Part shown: positions 34,945-46,602 of the stretch, piece by piece
Layout: each line of letters starts with the position of its first letter
Numbering within the stretch: the first letter of the stretch is position 1
Origin: an uncultured Sphingomonadaceae bacterium
GTDB lineage: Bacteria > Pseudomonadota > Alphaproteobacteria > Sphingomonadales > Sphingomonadaceae
Length of the DNA stretch: 64,000 bases
NCBI GenBank assembly: GCA_937873035.1
Contig: CALMVA010000064.1
Location: 62,001-126,000, forward strand
Direction of reading: 5' to 3'
The notes under the pieces: generated by a model
Told to the model about the DNA's origin: nothing
What the model saw: the letters and a program-made list of their open reading frames with translations, nothing else
Databases searched by the model: none
Made by a program: the position numbers and the translations under genes

Positions 34945-35894
34945 AACTCGTCAGCGATTGAGCGCGCCTTGCGCAGCTTTGCAGGCGCGCAGATATCCCA
35001 GCTTTTTTGTAGCCAGGCGGCAATATGATCCCAGTCGTTGCGGCCGAGATCCAAGCGGATGCCAATCCAGCCTGAGGGGGCATAATAAGGCGGGAGAAAG
35101 TAAAGCTCTTCATCTTGCTCGACGAGCATCGCCTGTTCTTCCGCGCCGCTGGTCTTGACCAGCAGGGCGATCTTTCCGTCGCCATGATGATGCTGTGAAA
35201 AGGTGGCGAAGAACTTGCCACCCGCAATCGCAAAGCCCGGTGATCCGTGCGATGTCCGCTCCTCACTCGACGGCAGAGCCAATGCGCGGGCGCGGACTTG
35301 CTCCAGCAGCCATGCCGGGTCTGCTTCTCGCGTCACATAAGCGGCAAGCGCGCGAGAATAGGTCTGGTGTTCGGCGATGAGCACGCGCGCGGCAAGACTC
35401 TCTGCATTGTCGTCTGCCAGAATGGCCACTTCGGTCTGGGCCAGAACTGGCCCGTCATCGAGTTCTGCCGTCACGATATGGACGCTGCACCCGCCATGGC
35501 TGTCGCCAGCATCAATGGCGCGTTCATGCGTGTCGAGCCCCTTATATTTGGGAAGAAGCGAGGGGTGAATGTTGATGATCCGCCCCGCCCATCCGTCAAC
35601 AAAACTGGGAGAGAGAAGCCGCATATAGCCGGCGAGCGCCACATAATCGGCCTTTGCCTTGCGCAACTCTGCATCGATGATCGCGTCAAATTCGGCGCGC
35701 TTCATGCCCTTGTGGCTATGTGCGAAGGTCTGGATGCCCTCTGCCGCGGCAAAGCCAAGCCCTGCGGCGTCCGGGTCATTGGCGGCAACCAGAACGATCT
35801 CATAGGGGCAGCCTGGTTGCTTTGCGGCATAGACGAGTGCTGCCATGTTCGAGCCGCGGCCCGAAATAAGGACCGCAACCCGCGCCTTAGCCAT
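34941..35894 (-). CDS. purN: Phosphoribosylglycinamide formyltransferase fused to an MmcQ/YjbR domain
   Basis: Third purine step: formyl transfer from 10-formyl-THF to GAR. The first ~195 residues of 317 are Pur[17 protein letters not shown] at the start, [21 protein letters not shown] with the catalytic Asn and His, and the catalytic Asp in [10 protein letters not shown]. Residues ~205-317 form an MmcQ/YjbR-like domain (DUF419): [52 protein letters not shown]. There is no stop or start between the two, so they are one polypeptide. It overlaps purM by 8 bases. Confidence 0.92.
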   Translation of the reverse strand: MAKARVAVLISGRGSNMAALVYAAKQPGCPYEIVLVAANDPDAAGLGFAAAEGIQTFAHSHKGMKRAEFDAIIDAELRKAKADYVALAGYMRLLSPSFVDGWAGRIINIHPSLLPKYKGLDTHERAIDAGDSHGGCSVHIVTAELDDGPVLAQTEVAILADDNAESLAARVLIAEHQTYSRALAAYVTREADPAWLLEQVRARALALPSSEERTSHGSPGFAIAGGKFFATFSQHHHGDGKIALLVKTSGAEEQAMLVEQDEELYFLPPYYAPSGWIGIRLDLGRNDWDHIAAWLQKSWDICAPAKLRKARSIADEF

Positions 35895-36993
35895 TGTGCG
35901 TGGCGCTCCAGTCGGCCTTGGCGCTCCAGCTTTCGGCTGAGCCGCGCACGGTGCATCCCTTTTCGCCCTTGGCGATATGGCCAATGCGGAACACTGTTTC
36001 GCCGGCGGCTTCCAGCCCGGCCATAACATCCGCCACATCATCCGCCGCCACAGCCACGGCCATGCCAATGCCGCAGTTGAAGGTGCGCGCCATTTCTTCC
36101 GGCTCGATATTTCCCTGCGCTTGCAAGAAGGCCATCAGACGCGCTTGAGCCCAGAGATCAGCATCAACATGGGCATGAAGCCCATCCGGCAGAACGCGCG
36201 GGATGTTTTCAAGCAGGCCGCCGCCCGTGATGTGCGCCATGGCATGGACCTTGCCCGCGCGCACGAGCGGCAGCAGCGACTTCACGTAGATGCGCGTTGG
36301 TGCCATGAGCGCATCGATAAGGATAACATTTTGATCGAACAGGGCAGGGCGATCGAGCTTCCAGCCCTTGTCGGCCGCCAAGCGACGGACAAGCGAGAAG
36401 CCGTTGGAATGGACGCCAGACGAAGCTAGACCCAATAGCACGTCGCCGTCAGAGACCTTATCGGCCGTCAGAACCTGCGAACGTTCAACCGCGCCAACAC
36501 AAAAGCCTGCGAGATCATAATCGCCATCGGCATACATTCCCGGCATTTCAGCCGTCTCCCCTCCAATGAGGGCGCATCCGGCCTGCTTGCAGCCTTCCGC
36601 GATGCTGGCGACAACCTCAACCGCGACAGCATTATCGAGCTTGCCGCTGGCGTAATAATCAAGGAAGAAAAGCGGCTCAGCACCCTGCACGATCAGGTCA
36701 TTCGCGCACATGGCGACAAGATCGATGCCGACTCCACCATGTTTGCCCGAATCGATGGCCAGCTTCAATTTGGTGCCAACGCCATCATTGGCCGCGACCA
36801 GAAGCGGGTCACTAAAGCCCGCTGCCTTCAAATCGAAAAAGCCGCCAAACCCGCCAAGATCTGCGTCTGCGCCGGGCCTGCGCGTTGCCTTGGCAAGCGG
36901 CGCGATGGCGCGAACGAGAGCGTTGCCGGCAGCGATCGAGACGCCTGCCTGCGCATAAGTATAGGGTTCTGGTGAGGTGCGCTTGGAGTCCAT
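35887..36993 (-). CDS. purM: Phosphoribosylformylglycinamidine cyclo-ligase
   Basis: Fifth purine step: ATP-driven ring closure to AIR. It has 368 residues. Seen: [76 protein letters not shown] and [13 protein letters not shown], the standard PurM blocks. ATG 36993 is chosen; the frame is open to 37044 without homology. It is upstream of and overlaps purN, the common purMN order, and is divergent from the secreted protein at 37054. Confidence 0.95.
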   Translation of the reverse strand: MDSKRTSPEPYTYAQAGVSIAAGNALVRAIAPLAKATRRPGADADLGGFGGFFDLKAAGFSDPLLVAANDGVGTKLKLAIDSGKHGGVGIDLVAMCANDLIVQGAEPLFFLDYYASGKLDNAVAVEVVASIAEGCKQAGCALIGGETAEMPGMYADGDYDLAGFCVGAVERSQVLTADKVSDGDVLLGLASSGVHSNGFSLVRRLAADKGWKLDRPALFDQNVILIDALMAPTRIYVKSLLPLVRAGKVHAMAHITGGGLLENIPRVLPDGLHAHVDADLWAQARLMAFLQAQGNIEPEEMARTFNCGIGMAVAVAADDVADVMAGLEAAGETVFRIGHIAKGEKGCTVRGSAESWSAKADWSATHNG

Positions 36994-37053
36994 TTCTCGG
37001 CTGCTAGCGATAACGCACTTGGATTTCCACGCCCAACTCGTCAAAAGGCCCCG

Positions 37054-38286
37054 GTGAAGTTGCTGTTACGACAAATTCGGTCCGTTCATATCGCGCTGGC
37101 ACTTGTGCTTGGGGCGACGGCGGTTGGCGTCTATGCCCAGCTGGAAGGCGGGGAACGTGGTGTTGCGCCGGTTGATAGCGCCAGCAATTTCGAGGTGACG
37201 GGCATCACCGTGGATGTCGCCGCCCGCACAGCGGATATGGCGCGCACGCGCGGCTGGCGCGAGGCACAGCGGCTTGGCTGGAAAAAGCTGTGGGAAGAAA
37301 CGCATGGCCCCGGCGCGCCCTCGCTGGGGGATGGCGCGCTCGATTCGATTGTATCGGGCATTGTTGTCGAAGACGAGCAGATCGGCCCCAACCGCTATAT
37401 CGCGCGGCTTGGCATTTTGTTTGATCGTGTGCGCACGGCGGAAATCCTTGGGGTGGCGGGCCATGTCCGCCGCTCTGCCCCGCTGCTGATCGTGCCTGTT
37501 CAATATAGCGGCGGTGTGGCGCAAAGCTTTGAAACACGCACCGAATGGCAAAAGGCGTGGGCGCGCTTCCGCACGGCGGATAGCCCAATCGACTATGTGC
37601 GCCCCACAGGCGGCGGCGCGGACCCGCTGTTGCTGACGGCTTCACAAACGCAGCGCCCCGGCCGTCGCTGGTGGCGGATGCTGCTCGATCAATATGGGGC
37701 GGCCGATTTGCTCTTGCCGCAGGTGCGGCTTGAGCGCGCTTATCCCGGCGGCCCGGTCTTTGGGCATTTTTCTGCCTTTTACGGGCCGGATGCCAAGCCG
37801 CTGGGTAATTTCACGCTTCGCGTCGCATCTTCCACGGCCATTCCCAAATTGATGGATGCTGGTGTGAAGCGGATCGATTCGCTCTTTGCACACGCGCTCG
37901 CCGCCGGAAAGCTGGCACCGGACACATCGCTTGTTATCGAAACGCCGGTTGATGAGCCTGTGACCGCCGATGCGGAGACCACCGATGAAGGCGTTGGTAT
38001 TGCAGAAGATATGGCGGGTGCGACTCCGGTTGATCGCCAACCCGCGACGATCCGCAGTTTCTCCATCCAGTTTGATACGCCCGATGTGGGCAGCGTCACC
38101 TCTGCTGAATCTACGGTTCGCGGCGTGCCCGGCGTGCGCAGCGCATCGACCAGCAGCCTTGCGCTTGGCGGCGTTTCAGTGATGCGCGTTTCTTTCGATG
38201 GCGATGCAGATATGCTGCGCATCGGCCTGAGCGCACGCGGTTATCGCGTCACCGTTTCAGGCGACACGATCCGCATCCGGCGCTAG
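37054..38286 (+). CDS. Secreted DUF2066-like protein
   Basis: A 410-residue protein with an N-terminal signal-like helix ([19 protein letters not shown]). Residues ~45-130 contain [34 protein letters not shown], and the middle has [12 protein letters not shown], consistent with DUF2066-type proteins of unknown function. The last ~90 residues ([20 protein letters not shown] ... [13 protein letters not shown]) resemble a heavy-metal-associated or ferredoxin-like fold, though without the CxxC of metal carriers. GTG 37054 is used. It is followed by hdaA after 9 bases. Confidence 0.75.
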   Translation: MKLLLRQIRSVHIALALVLGATAVGVYAQLEGGERGVAPVDSASNFEVTGITVDVAARTADMARTRGWREAQRLGWKKLWEETHGPGAPSLGDGALDSIVSGIVVEDEQIGPNRYIARLGILFDRVRTAEILGVAGHVRRSAPLLIVPVQYSGGVAQSFETRTEWQKAWARFRTADSPIDYVRPTGGGADPLLLTASQTQRPGRRWWRMLLDQYGAADLLLPQVRLERAYPGGPVFGHFSAFYGPDAKPLGNFTLRVASSTAIPKLMDAGVKRIDSLFAHALAAGKLAPDTSLVIETPVDEPVTADAETTDEGVGIAEDMAGATPVDRQPATIRSFSIQFDTPDVGSVTSAESTVRGVPGVRSASTSSLALGGVSVMRVSFDGDADMLRIGLSARGYRVTVSGDTIRIRR

Positions 38287-38295
38287 TCTGCTTCC

Positions 38296-38949
38296 ATGAG
38301 CCAGTTTGGGCTGCCGTTTGATTGGCCGGCAGATGAAGACCAGAGCGATTTCATCGTAACGACGGCCAATGACGTCGCCGTGCGGCATCTTGATCGCTGG
38401 GGAAGCTGGCCCGTCCGTGCCACCCTGCTGACGGGGCCTCGCAAAAGCGGCAAGAGCCTGCTTGGGCGCATTTTTGCCGCGCGATCGGGCGGGCGGCTGA
38501 TCGACAATGCCGATACACGACCAGAGGCGGAACTGTTTCACGCCTGGAACGCTGCGCAAGAAAGCCGCGTGCCGCTGCTTCTCGTCACCGAAAATGCACC
38601 GCCGCTATGGGACATCCGCCTGCCAGACTTGCGTTCGCGGATGCAGGCAACGCCCATTGTGAGCATCGATCCGCCAGACCGCGCACTGGCGGAATCGCTG
38701 CTGGCGAAATTGCTGGCGAAACGGGGATTGCCTGTCGCGCCCGATGTCGCCGCCTTTGTGTCTGCCCGTATCGAGCGGACCTATGTGGCCATTTTTCGTG
38801 CGGTTGATCTGCTTGATGAAGCATCCCTGTCACAAAAGCGCGCCATTACAATTCCCTTTGTCCGCGATGTGCTGGCGCATGGCGGGCTGATTGACAGGGA
38901 AGGGGTATCGCGTGAACAGTCGGAAGATGAGCGAGGCCACACAGACTGA
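38296..38949 (+). CDS. hdaA: DnaA regulatory inactivator HdaA
   Basis: AAA+ relative of DnaA of 217 residues that, with the sliding clamp, inactivates DnaA after replication starts. The N-terminal clamp-binding motif is QFGLPFDW (residues 3-10). The Walker A-like loop is [14 protein letters not shown], with the Hda-type [19 protein letters not shown] further on. The Walker B acidic residue appears as DNAD. It is followed by ppk1, whose start lies inside its end, an arrangement that links replication control and polyphosphate genes by position. Confidence 0.9.
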   Translation: MSQFGLPFDWPADEDQSDFIVTTANDVAVRHLDRWGSWPVRATLLTGPRKSGKSLLGRIFAARSGGRLIDNADTRPEAELFHAWNAAQESRVPLLLVTENAPPLWDIRLPDLRSRMQATPIVSIDPPDRALAESLLAKLLAKRGLPVAPDVAAFVSARIERTYVAIFRAVDLLDEASLSQKRAITIPFVRDVLAHGGLIDREGVSREQSEDERGHTD

Positions 38950-41077
38950 ATGGCAGGCGGATGCCGCCGCCACAGGCGAACGCCGCTTCTTCAACCGCGA
39001 ACTGAGCTGGCTCAAGTTCAACTGGCGCGTAATCGAGGAGGCGCAAAACACCGCGCATCCGCTGCTGGAGCGCCTGCGCTTCCTTTCGATTTCCGGCAGC
39101 AACCTCGATGAGTTCTTCATGGTGCGCGTGGCGGGGCTACGCGGACAAGTGCTCGAAGGCATTGATGAGCGTTCGATTGACGGGCTGACACCATCGCAGC
39201 AATTGGAAGCCATCAAGGCAGAGGCCGATGCGCTCATGCGCGAGCAGCAGGTGCAGTGGCGCGCGCTGCGCGATTTGCTCGCCAAGGCGGATTTTCAGGT
39301 GCTTGAGGTAGACCAACTCGACGCACCGACATCTGAGAGCCTGCTCAAATATTTTACCGACCAGATTTTTCCGGTGCTGACTCCGCAGGCGCTTGATCCG
39401 GCGCACCCGTTTCCCTTCATCCCCAATTTGGGGCTGAGCCTCATTTTTGATCTCAAGCGCCTATCTGATGGTGAAACGGTGCGTGAACTCATCATGTTCC
39501 CGGCGTCGGTTCCGCGGTTTATCCGCCTGTCTGGGGCGAAGGTGCGCTATGTGGCGCTTGAAACCGTTGTCCGGCATTTTTCAGACCGACTGTTTCCCGG
39601 CTTTGAAATCAAAGGCTCAGCGGCTTTTCGCATCATTCGCGACAGCGACATCGAAATCGAGGAAGAGGCGGAAGATCTCGTTCGTTATTTCCGCAGCGCG
39701 ATCAAAAGGCGTCGGCGTGGACGAGTCATTCGGCTCAAAGTTGAGGCGGGTATGCCCGATGATCTGGCGCAACTCATCCGGCGTGAACTGGGTGGAAGTG
39801 ATACCATCGTTTCCGAAAGTGACGGCATATTGGGCGTCGGCGATCTTTCAATCCTTGTCGATGCGGACCGCCCGGATCTGAAGTTTCCGCCCTATTCGCC
39901 GCGCTTTCCTGAGCGTATCCGCGAGCATGATGGCGATTGCTTTGCCGCCATCCGCCAAAAGGATATTGTTGTCCATCACCCCTATGAAGCGTTTGACGTG
40001 GTGCTGGCATTTCTCAATCAGGCAGCGGCAGACCCGGATGTGGTCGCCATCAAGCAGACGCTTTATCGTGCGGGCAAGCAGTCCGCCGTCATCCGTGCCC
40101 TGTGCGATGCCGCTGAGGCTGGAAAGTCGGTGACGGCAGTTGTCGAGCTGAAGGCGCGCTTTGATGAAGAGCAGAATCTGCACTGGGCGTCACAGCTTGA
40201 ACGGTCCGGCGTGCAGGTTGTCTATGGGTTTATTGACTGGAAAACCCACGCCAAGATTTCGATGGTCGTCCGGCGCGAGGCAAAGGGCGTGCGCACCTAT
40301 TGTCACTTTGGCACTGGCAATTACCACCCCGTCACCGCGCGCATCTATACCGATCTCAGTTTCTTCACCGCCGATCCGCGCGTCGGGCGTGATGCGGCAC
40401 AGGTGTTCAACTATATCACCGGCTATGTGGAGCCGCAGAAACTTGAGATTCTGACGATGAGCCCGCGCGATCTTCGGCGTGATCTGATGGCGCTGATCGA
40501 TGAGGAAATCGCAAATGTCCATGCAGGCAAGCCGGGGGTCATCTGGGCCAAGATGAACTCGGTCGTCGATTCCCGGCTGATCGGCAAGCTCTATGATGCA
40601 AGCTGCGCTGGCGTTCAGATTGATCTCATCGTGCGGGGCATATGCTGCCTGCGTCCTGGTGTTCCGGGAATGTCGGAAAACATCCGCGTCAAATCGGTTG
40701 TCGGTCGCTTTCTTGAGCATAGCCGCATCTGGTGTTTCGGCAATGGCGCGGACCTGCCCAACCGCAAGGCCAAGGTGTATATCTCCTCGGCAGACTGGAT
40801 GCAGCGCAATTTCGATCGCCGTGTTGAATATGCGCTGCCGATCGAAAATCCCACGGTGCATGACCAGATTCTCGATCAGGTGATGGTCGCCAACCTCATC
40901 GACAATGAACAAAGCTGGACGCTGCTGCCCGATGGTCGCTATGAGCGCGTTCAACCGGGCGACAAGCCCTTCAACCTGCATCGCTATTTCATGACGAATC
41001 CTTCTCTTTCCGGTCGCGGCGCGGCGTTGGCCTCCAGCGATGGCGTGCCCAAATTGAGTCTGACTCGCCGGATATGA
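38927..41077 (+). CDS. ppk1: Polyphosphate kinase 1
   Basis: Makes inorganic polyphosphate from ATP. It has 716 residues. Seen: [19 protein letters not shown] at the N-terminus, [18 protein letters not shown], the phospho-histidine region [19 protein letters not shown] and [10 protein letters not shown] further on. The start is uncertain: ATG 38927 overlaps hdaA by 23 bases; GTG 38912 in the same frame has AGGGAAGGGG 7 bases upstream and may be the true start. It is coupled to ppx by ATGA. Confidence 0.94.
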   Translation: MSEATQTEWQADAAATGERRFFNRELSWLKFNWRVIEEAQNTAHPLLERLRFLSISGSNLDEFFMVRVAGLRGQVLEGIDERSIDGLTPSQQLEAIKAEADALMREQQVQWRALRDLLAKADFQVLEVDQLDAPTSESLLKYFTDQIFPVLTPQALDPAHPFPFIPNLGLSLIFDLKRLSDGETVRELIMFPASVPRFIRLSGAKVRYVALETVVRHFSDRLFPGFEIKGSAAFRIIRDSDIEIEEEAEDLVRYFRSAIKRRRRGRVIRLKVEAGMPDDLAQLIRRELGGSDTIVSESDGILGVGDLSILVDADRPDLKFPPYSPRFPERIREHDGDCFAAIRQKDIVVHHPYEAFDVVLAFLNQAAADPDVVAIKQTLYRAGKQSAVIRALCDAAEAGKSVTAVVELKARFDEEQNLHWASQLERSGVQVVYGFIDWKTHAKISMVVRREAKGVRTYCHFGTGNYHPVTARIYTDLSFFTADPRVGRDAAQVFNYITGYVEPQKLEILTMSPRDLRRDLMALIDEEIANVHAGKPGVIWAKMNSVVDSRLIGKLYDASCAGVQIDLIVRGICCLRPGVPGMSENIRVKSVVGRFLEHSRIWCFGNGADLPNRKAKVYISSADWMQRNFDRRVEYALPIENPTVHDQILDQVMVANLIDNEQSWTLLPDGRYERVQPGDKPFNLHRYFMTNPSLSGRGAALASSDGVPKLSLTRRI

Positions 41078-42552
41078 GCGTCGGGCAACGTTCCGCGATC
41101 ATCGACATCGGGTCCAACTCGGTCCGGCTTGTCGTTTATGGCGGGCCGCCGCGTGCGCCGTTCACGCTGTTCAATGAAAAGCTGCTGGCAGGTCTTGGCA
41201 AAGGCCTGCTGGACGGTGGACGACTTGCTGATGGATCGATGAAGAGCGCGCTGGGGGCGCTCACCCGTTTTCGTCGCCTCGTTGAGATGATGGGCGTCAA
41301 AGACGTGCAGGTGGTGGCAACAGCCGCCGTGCGCGAAGCATCGAATGGCGCGGAGTTTTTGGATCATGTTGCCCGGATTGGCTTTTCCCCACGCATCCTG
41401 AGCGGTGAAGAAGAGGCCATTGGAGCGGGCTATGGTGTGCTGTCCAGCAACCCGGAGGCCGATGGCGTGGTGGGCGATCTTGGTGGCGGCAGCCTGGAAC
41501 TTGTCCGCATCCGCAAGGGGCAAGTGCTGGACAAGGTCTCGCTGCCGCTTGGGTCGCTGCGCTTGGCGGCCATCCGGGCCAAAGGGCCGTCTGCGCTCAA
41601 TCAAACGCTCAAGGCGATGCTTAGGGGGCAGGGGTGGATCAGTGAAGCAGCCGAGCGGCCCTTTTACCTTGTGGGCGGCTCGTGGCGCACGCTTGCGCGC
41701 CTCCACATCCACAAATGCGGCTATCCGCTCCCAATTCTCGCCAACTATGAAATGTCCGCGCAAACGGCGGCGCAACTGGTGCGGATGACATCCAAGATCG
41801 ACAAGTCGATCATCAAAACCGTGCCGACGCTTTCGGCATCGCGTGTGCCTGCATTGAATGATGCTGCTGCACTGCTCGCAAGCGTCGTTCGGCAGTTGAA
41901 GCCGTCAAAGCTTGTCACCTGCGCCAATGGCCTGCGCGAAGGCCTGCTCTATGCACGCCTTGATGATGCGACGCGGGCTCTTGATCCGCTGCTCGAAGAT
42001 GCGCGCGCTGAGGGGGACAGGCAGGGCCGGTTTGACCAGCACGGACGCCTTATCCATCGCTGGATAAAACCGCTGTTCGATGGCGAAGGGCCGGAATATG
42101 CACGGCTGCGTCACGCGGCTTGCTTGCTTGCGGACATCGCCTGGCAGGCCAACCCGGAATTCAGGGCGGAACGCGGCGTTCAAACCGCGCTTCAGGGTAA
42201 CTGGACCGGCGCTTCGCATCGCGATCGGGCAATGCTTGCCGCAACGCTCCACGCGTCATTTGGCGGTGGCGATGAAGTGCCCGATATTCTCGCCAGTCTG
42301 GCGACGCGCGACGAACTGGTTCTGGCGCAAAGCTGGGGGCTGGCAATACGTCTGGCGCAGCGGCTGAGCGGCGGCACTGAAGACCCGCTGGAAAATAGCC
42401 GCTTGTCATTGACGCCGGGCGTGGTTCGCCTTGTCGTTTCGCCATGTCAGGCCGATCTTGTGAGCGATCAGGTCAATCGACGGCTCAAGGTGCTGGCGAC
42501 GGTCATGGGTCGCAAGCCCGAAATCACCATCGATGCGATCCGCGACGACTGA
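41074..42552 (+). CDS. ppx: Exopolyphosphatase/GppA-type phosphatase
   Basis: Degrades polyphosphate or removes phosphate from pppGpp. It has 492 residues. Seen: [18 protein letters not shown] (phosphate loop 1), [31 protein letters not shown] and [15 protein letters not shown] (phosphate loop 2), with a C-terminal HD-like helical region. It follows ppk1 by ATGA overlap, so synthesis and degradation are co-expressed. Ppx and GppA activity cannot be separated from sequence. Confidence 0.92.
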   Translation: MSVGQRSAIIDIGSNSVRLVVYGGPPRAPFTLFNEKLLAGLGKGLLDGGRLADGSMKSALGALTRFRRLVEMMGVKDVQVVATAAVREASNGAEFLDHVARIGFSPRILSGEEEAIGAGYGVLSSNPEADGVVGDLGGGSLELVRIRKGQVLDKVSLPLGSLRLAAIRAKGPSALNQTLKAMLRGQGWISEAAERPFYLVGGSWRTLARLHIHKCGYPLPILANYEMSAQTAAQLVRMTSKIDKSIIKTVPTLSASRVPALNDAAALLASVVRQLKPSKLVTCANGLREGLLYARLDDATRALDPLLEDARAEGDRQGRFDQHGRLIHRWIKPLFDGEGPEYARLRHAACLLADIAWQANPEFRAERGVQTALQGNWTGASHRDRAMLAATLHASFGGGDEVPDILASLATRDELVLAQSWGLAIRLAQRLSGGTEDPLENSRLSLTPGVVRLVVSPCQADLVSDQVNRRLKVLATVMGRKPEITIDAIRDD

Positions 42553-42560
42553 TCGGATCG

Positions 42561-43799
42561 TTACGCCTCCGATTGCGGCGTCTCTGATGCGTCCGGCTCC
42601 GGCTCTGCTTCCGGGGCCGCCTCCGGGGGCGCGTCATCCATCCGCGTAATACGCAGCTTGCCGTCCACCACGCCAAAGGCCATCCGCCCTTCCACCAGAT
42701 CAAGCGCATCGCGCCCGAATTGCTCAAAGCGCCAGTTTTCAAGGATCGCCAGCCCATTGCGCTTGCCGGAGGCAAGCAGATCAAGCTCATCGGTGCGCGC
42801 AAGAAGCCGTGGCGCAACGTCGATTTCGCGTGCGCGGATCTTGAGCAGCAGCTTGAGCAGATCAGAAACAAGCGCGCCTTCCTTGCCCAAGCCGGGTTTG
42901 CGATCATCGCGCGCAGGCATCTCATATGCGGGGAGCGGCTTGGCATTTGCAATCGTGTCGATCAACCGCCCGCCAATGTCGTTTGAGGACCATGAGGCAG
43001 AAAGGCCGCGCACCTTTGAAAGATCATGCTGCACACGTGGCGGGTGCATGGCGAGATCGGCAAGGGTTTCATCCTTCATGATCCGGCCACGTGGAATATT
43101 CTTGCCGCGCGCCTCAACCTCGCGCCACGCGGCAATGGCCTTGAGCCGCCCAAGCACTTCAGCCTTGCGACTGGCGATCTTCACGCGCTTCCAGCTTGAT
43201 TGCGGATCTGCGATGTAATTCGCAGGATCGGCAATGCGCTCCATCTCGTCATTCAGCCATACACCACGGCCCGTCTTGCGCAGCTTATCGAGCATTTTGG
43301 GGAAGATGACGGCAAGGTGCGTCACATCACCGATGGCATAGTCAATCTGGCGTTTGTCGAGCGGACGGCGTGCCCAGTCAGTAAAGCGCGCGCCTTTGTC
43401 GAGATGGATGCCAAGCCACGAGTCCACAAGATTCGAATAGCCCACCTGCTCCCCTTGCCCCAGCGCCATGGCCGCAATCTGCGTGTCGAACATCGGGTGT
43501 GGGGTCTTGCCGGTCAGGTTGCAGATAATTTCAATGTCCTGCCCGCCGGCATGAACGACCTTCAAGACATCCTCATTGTTGGTCATCAGCTCCAGCAGGG
43601 GAGCAAGATCGAGTCCATCGGCCTTGGGATCAATGGCTGCGGCCTCATGCTCGTCCGCCACCTGAATGAGGCACAGATCGGGCCAATAGGTGTTTTCGCG
43701 CATGAATTCGGTATCGACCGCGATGAAGGGGGATTTCGCCCAGCGGTCGCAAAGTTCCGCCAGTGCTTCGGTCGTCGTGACAAGGTCGTGAATCTTCAT
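42561..43799 (-). CDS. rnd: Ribonuclease D
   Basis: 3'-5' exoribonuclease that trims tRNA precursors. It has 412 residues. The DEDD catalytic motifs are visible: [12 protein letters not shown] (Asp, Glu), [15 protein letters not shown] (Asp) and [13 protein letters not shown] (Tyr, Asp). An HRDC domain follows ([19 protein letters not shown] ... LADLAMHPP). The C-terminal ~25 residues are rich in Glu, Pro and Ala. ATG 43799 is chosen; longer frame to 43886 lacks homology. It diverges from aspS. Confidence 0.93.
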   Translation of the reverse strand: MKIHDLVTTTEALAELCDRWAKSPFIAVDTEFMRENTYWPDLCLIQVADEHEAAAIDPKADGLDLAPLLELMTNNEDVLKVVHAGGQDIEIICNLTGKTPHPMFDTQIAAMALGQGEQVGYSNLVDSWLGIHLDKGARFTDWARRPLDKRQIDYAIGDVTHLAVIFPKMLDKLRKTGRGVWLNDEMERIADPANYIADPQSSWKRVKIASRKAEVLGRLKAIAAWREVEARGKNIPRGRIMKDETLADLAMHPPRVQHDLSKVRGLSASWSSNDIGGRLIDTIANAKPLPAYEMPARDDRKPGLGKEGALVSDLLKLLLKIRAREIDVAPRLLARTDELDLLASGKRNGLAILENWRFEQFGRDALDLVEGRMAFGVVDGKLRITRMDDAPPEAAPEAEPEPDASETPQSEA

Positions 43800-43898
43800 G
43801 GACCATGCGACTAGCCGCGAATAGCCGCTCATTCCAGCTTTGCCTCTCTCAAAGGCATGAATTGGCTGTGAGCAATTGGCGCGCAAGGCCCGAAACTC

Positions 43899-43927
43899 TT
43901 GACAAATTGATGCCGCGCCCGTCTAGG
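43899..43927 (+). promoter_or_regulatory. Candidate aspS promoter
   Basis: TTGACA (43899-43904), 17-base spacer, then TCTAGG as a weak -10 at 43922-43927. The expected start of transcription falls at or within a few bases of the aspS ATG (43934), and no ribosome binding site is visible, so the message may be leaderless. Confidence 0.4.
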
Positions 43928-43933
43928 CGCGCC

Positions 43934-45712
43934 ATGCATATTTATCGTTCGCACAACTGCGCCCAGCTTCGCAAATCCGACGTCGGCTCCACGGTTCGCC
44001 TCTCCGGGTGGATTCACAGGAAGCGCGACCACGGCAATCTTCTGTTTGTCGACCTGCGCGACCATTATGGCCTGACGCAGATCGTGACGGACGTCGATTC
44101 GGAAGCCTTCAAGGTTCTTGAAAAAGCGCGCGCTGAATCGGTCGTTACCATTACGGGCGATGTGGTTGCCCGCGCGAACGAAACGGTGAACGCCAATCTG
44201 CCGACCGGCGAGATTGAAGTGCGCGCGCGCGAAGTGACGCTTCAGTCGGCCGCGCAGGAACTGCCGATGCCGGTTTTCGGAGACTCTGAATATCCTGAAG
44301 ACATCCGCCTGCGCTATCGCTTCCTCGACCTGCGTCGTGAGCGGCTGCACAACAACATCGTGCTGCGCTCCAAGGTCATCTCCTCGGTCCGCCAGCGCAT
44401 GATAGATCAGGGCTTTACCGAGTTCCAGACGCCGATCCTGACGGCCTCGTCGCCCGAAGGTGCGCGCGATTATCTGGTGCCGAGCCGTGTTCACCCCGGA
44501 AAGTTCTACGCGCTCCCGCAGGCGCCGCAGATGTTCAAGCAGCTTCTGATGGTTGCGGGTTTTGACCGCTACTTCCAGATCGCCCCCTGCTTCCGCGATG
44601 AGGATGCGCGGGCGGACCGCTCGCCGGGCGAATTCTATCAGCTCGACTTTGAAATGAGCTTCGTCACGCAGGACGACGTGTTCAACGCGATCGAGCCCGT
44701 GCTGCACGGCTTGTTTGAGGAATTCGCCAATGGCCGCAGCGTTACGCCCTTGCCGTTCCCGCGCATCCCTTATCGCGAGTCGATGCTGAAATACGGATCC
44801 GACAAGCCCGATCTTCGCAACCCAATCATCATCACCGATGTGTCATCCTACTTCACCAAATCGGGCTTTGGCCTGTTTGAGCGCATTATCGAGGGTGGCG
44901 GCGTTGTCCGCGCGATCCCGGCGCCAAACACGGCCGACAAGAGCCGCAAATTCTTTGATGACATGAATGAATGGGCGCGTGGCGAAGGCTATGCGGGCCT
45001 TGGCTATGTTACGCGCAAGGGCGGCGAATTTGGTGGGCCGATTGCCAAAAATCATGGCGAAGAGGGCATGAAGGCGATTTACGAGGCGCTTGGCCTTGGT
45101 GCTGATGATGGCCTGTTCTTTGCCGCAGGCAAGGCCGATCAGGCCGCAAAGCTCGCAGGTGCCGCGCGCACCCGCGTGGGCGAACAGCTCAATCTTATCG
45201 ACGCCAACAAGTTTGAATTCTGCTGGATCGTCGATTTCCCGATGTTCGAATATGACGAGGACGCCAAGAAGGTAGATTTCTCACACAACCCGTTCTCCAT
45301 GCCGCAGGGCGAGCTTGAGGCGCTGGAAACCATGGATCCGCTCGACATTCTGGCTTTCCAGTATGACATCGTCTGCAATGGCGTCGAGCTGTCTTCTGGC
45401 GCCATTCGTAACCACAAGCCTGAAATCATGTATAAGGCGTTCGAGATTGCGGGTTACAGTCAGGAAGATGTCGATACCAATTTTGCGGGCATGATAAATG
45501 CCTTCAAATTTGGCGCGCCACCGCACGGCGGCTCGGCTCCGGGCATCGACCGCATGGTCATGCTGCTGGCCGACGAACCGAACATCCGCGAGGTCATTGT
45601 CTTCCCAATGAACCAGAAAGCGGAAGACCTGATGATGGGTGCGCCTGGCCCGGTGACGGCCAAACAGCTGCGCGAACTCAACATCCGCGTCGTCGAGCAG
45701 ACCAAAAACTGA
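43934..45712 (+). CDS. aspS: Aspartyl-tRNA synthetase
   Basis: Class IIb synthetase of 592 residues, bacterial type. The N-terminal OB fold binds the anticodon ([23 protein letters not shown]). Motif 2 is [19 protein letters not shown]. The bacterial GAD insertion lies at ~290-400, and motif 3 is [16 protein letters not shown]. In bacteria without Asn-tRNA synthetase this enzyme charges both tRNA-Asp and tRNA-Asn; which applies is not seen here. ATG 43934 begins the canonical [12 protein letters not shown]; the frame upstream to 43805 is ignored. Confidence 0.96.
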   Translation: MHIYRSHNCAQLRKSDVGSTVRLSGWIHRKRDHGNLLFVDLRDHYGLTQIVTDVDSEAFKVLEKARAESVVTITGDVVARANETVNANLPTGEIEVRAREVTLQSAAQELPMPVFGDSEYPEDIRLRYRFLDLRRERLHNNIVLRSKVISSVRQRMIDQGFTEFQTPILTASSPEGARDYLVPSRVHPGKFYALPQAPQMFKQLLMVAGFDRYFQIAPCFRDEDARADRSPGEFYQLDFEMSFVTQDDVFNAIEPVLHGLFEEFANGRSVTPLPFPRIPYRESMLKYGSDKPDLRNPIIITDVSSYFTKSGFGLFERIIEGGGVVRAIPAPNTADKSRKFFDDMNEWARGEGYAGLGYVTRKGGEFGGPIAKNHGEEGMKAIYEALGLGADDGLFFAAGKADQAAKLAGAARTRVGEQLNLIDANKFEFCWIVDFPMFEYDEDAKKVDFSHNPFSMPQGELEALETMDPLDILAFQYDIVCNGVELSSGAIRNHKPEIMYKAFEIAGYSQEDVDTNFAGMINAFKFGAPPHGGSAPGIDRMVMLLADEPNIREVIVFPMNQKAEDLMMGAPGPVTAKQLRELNIRVVEQTKN

Positions 45713-45714
45713 TT

Positions 45715-45754
45715 GTCCCAAATTTGGGCGGTTTGAAATCGCCCCAGTTTGGAC
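45715..45754 (+). terminator. Imperfect inverted repeat after aspS
   Basis: GTCCCAAATTTGGGCG and CGCCCCAGTTTGGAC form an imperfect stem around GTTTGAAAT just after the aspS stop. There is no strong T run. It may be a weak terminator or mRNA 3'-end structure. Confidence 0.35.
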
Positions 45755-45791
45755 CTTGTGGTGGCGCGAAAACTGTTCCTAGGCTGACGCC

Positions 45792-46580
45792 ATGGGGGCA
45801 ACGCTCAAACCTTATGAATCCGGCGAGAAGTATGACGGCGACTATGACGCCGATCTGCTTGCGCTTCAGGAGCGGCTCGCCCGGATTCAGGCGTCCTATA
45901 TAACTTACGGAAACAGCGCGATTATCGCGGTTGAAGGGTGGGATGCATCGGGCAAGGGCGGCGCCATCAGCCGCCTGACTGCCGGCTGGGATCCGCGCTG
46001 GTATGAGGTCTGGCCGATTGCTGCGCCGACCGAGGAAGAGCGAGTCCGCCATTTCCTCTGGCGTTTCTGGAAGCGCCTGCCAGGCAAAGGCGAGATCAAT
46101 ATTTTCGATCGCACATGGTATGGGCGCGTGCTGGTGGAGCGTGTCGAGGGCTTTTGCACCAAGGCCCAGTGGCAGCGTGGCTATGATGAGATCAACGAGT
46201 TTGAAGCGCAGCAGCGCGACAACGGTGTCGCTATCGTCAAGATATTCATGCACGTGACGCAGGAAGAGCAGGATGAGCGACTTCTCGCGCGTTTGAAAGA
46301 TCCGTGGAAGCGATGGAAGACCGGGCTGGACGATTATCGCAACCGCGAAAGGCGTGCGGCTTATCTTGAAGCTTATCAGGATATGTTCGACCGTTGCGAC
46401 ACGCGCTGGGCGCCTTGGAAAATCATCGATGCCAACAACAAGAAGGCGGCCCGCATCGCCTTTTTGAAAGCGGTTGCCGATCAGCTTGAAAAGAACACCA
46501 ATATGTCGCCGCCGATGCTCGATCCTGAACTGGAGCGCGTGGCGCGCGCCGCGCTGGGCGATATTGGCGATATTGACTGA
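45792..46580 (+). CDS. ppk2: Polyphosphate kinase 2 family protein
   Basis: PPK2 phosphotransferase of 262 residues that moves phosphate between polyphosphate and nucleotides. Seen: Walker A VEGWDASGKGGAISRL (~47-62), Walker B with lid motif NIFDRTWYGRVLVERVEG, and the DDYRNRERRAAYLEAYQDM segment. Length fits single-domain PPK2; direction (NDP or NMP phosphorylation) cannot be told. It is the third polyphosphate gene in 7 kb. Confidence 0.9.
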   Translation: MGATLKPYESGEKYDGDYDADLLALQERLARIQASYITYGNSAIIAVEGWDASGKGGAISRLTAGWDPRWYEVWPIAAPTEEERVRHFLWRFWKRLPGKGEINIFDRTWYGRVLVERVEGFCTKAQWQRGYDEINEFEAQQRDNGVAIVKIFMHVTQEEQDERLLARLKDPWKRWKTGLDDYRNRERRAAYLEAYQDMFDRCDTRWAPWKIIDANNKKAARIAFLKAVADQLEKNTNMSPPMLDPELERVARAALGDIGDID

Positions 46581-46602
46581 CCGGCACCCGCCCGGCAGCC
46601 GT

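Noticed and set aside
35247-36026. 259-codon plus-strand frame over purN/purM
   Set aside because: Antisense shadow of two well-defined purine genes.
43805-43933. Longer aspS frame
   Set aside because: The added residues overlap the rnd start region and do not match the conserved start [12 protein letters not shown].
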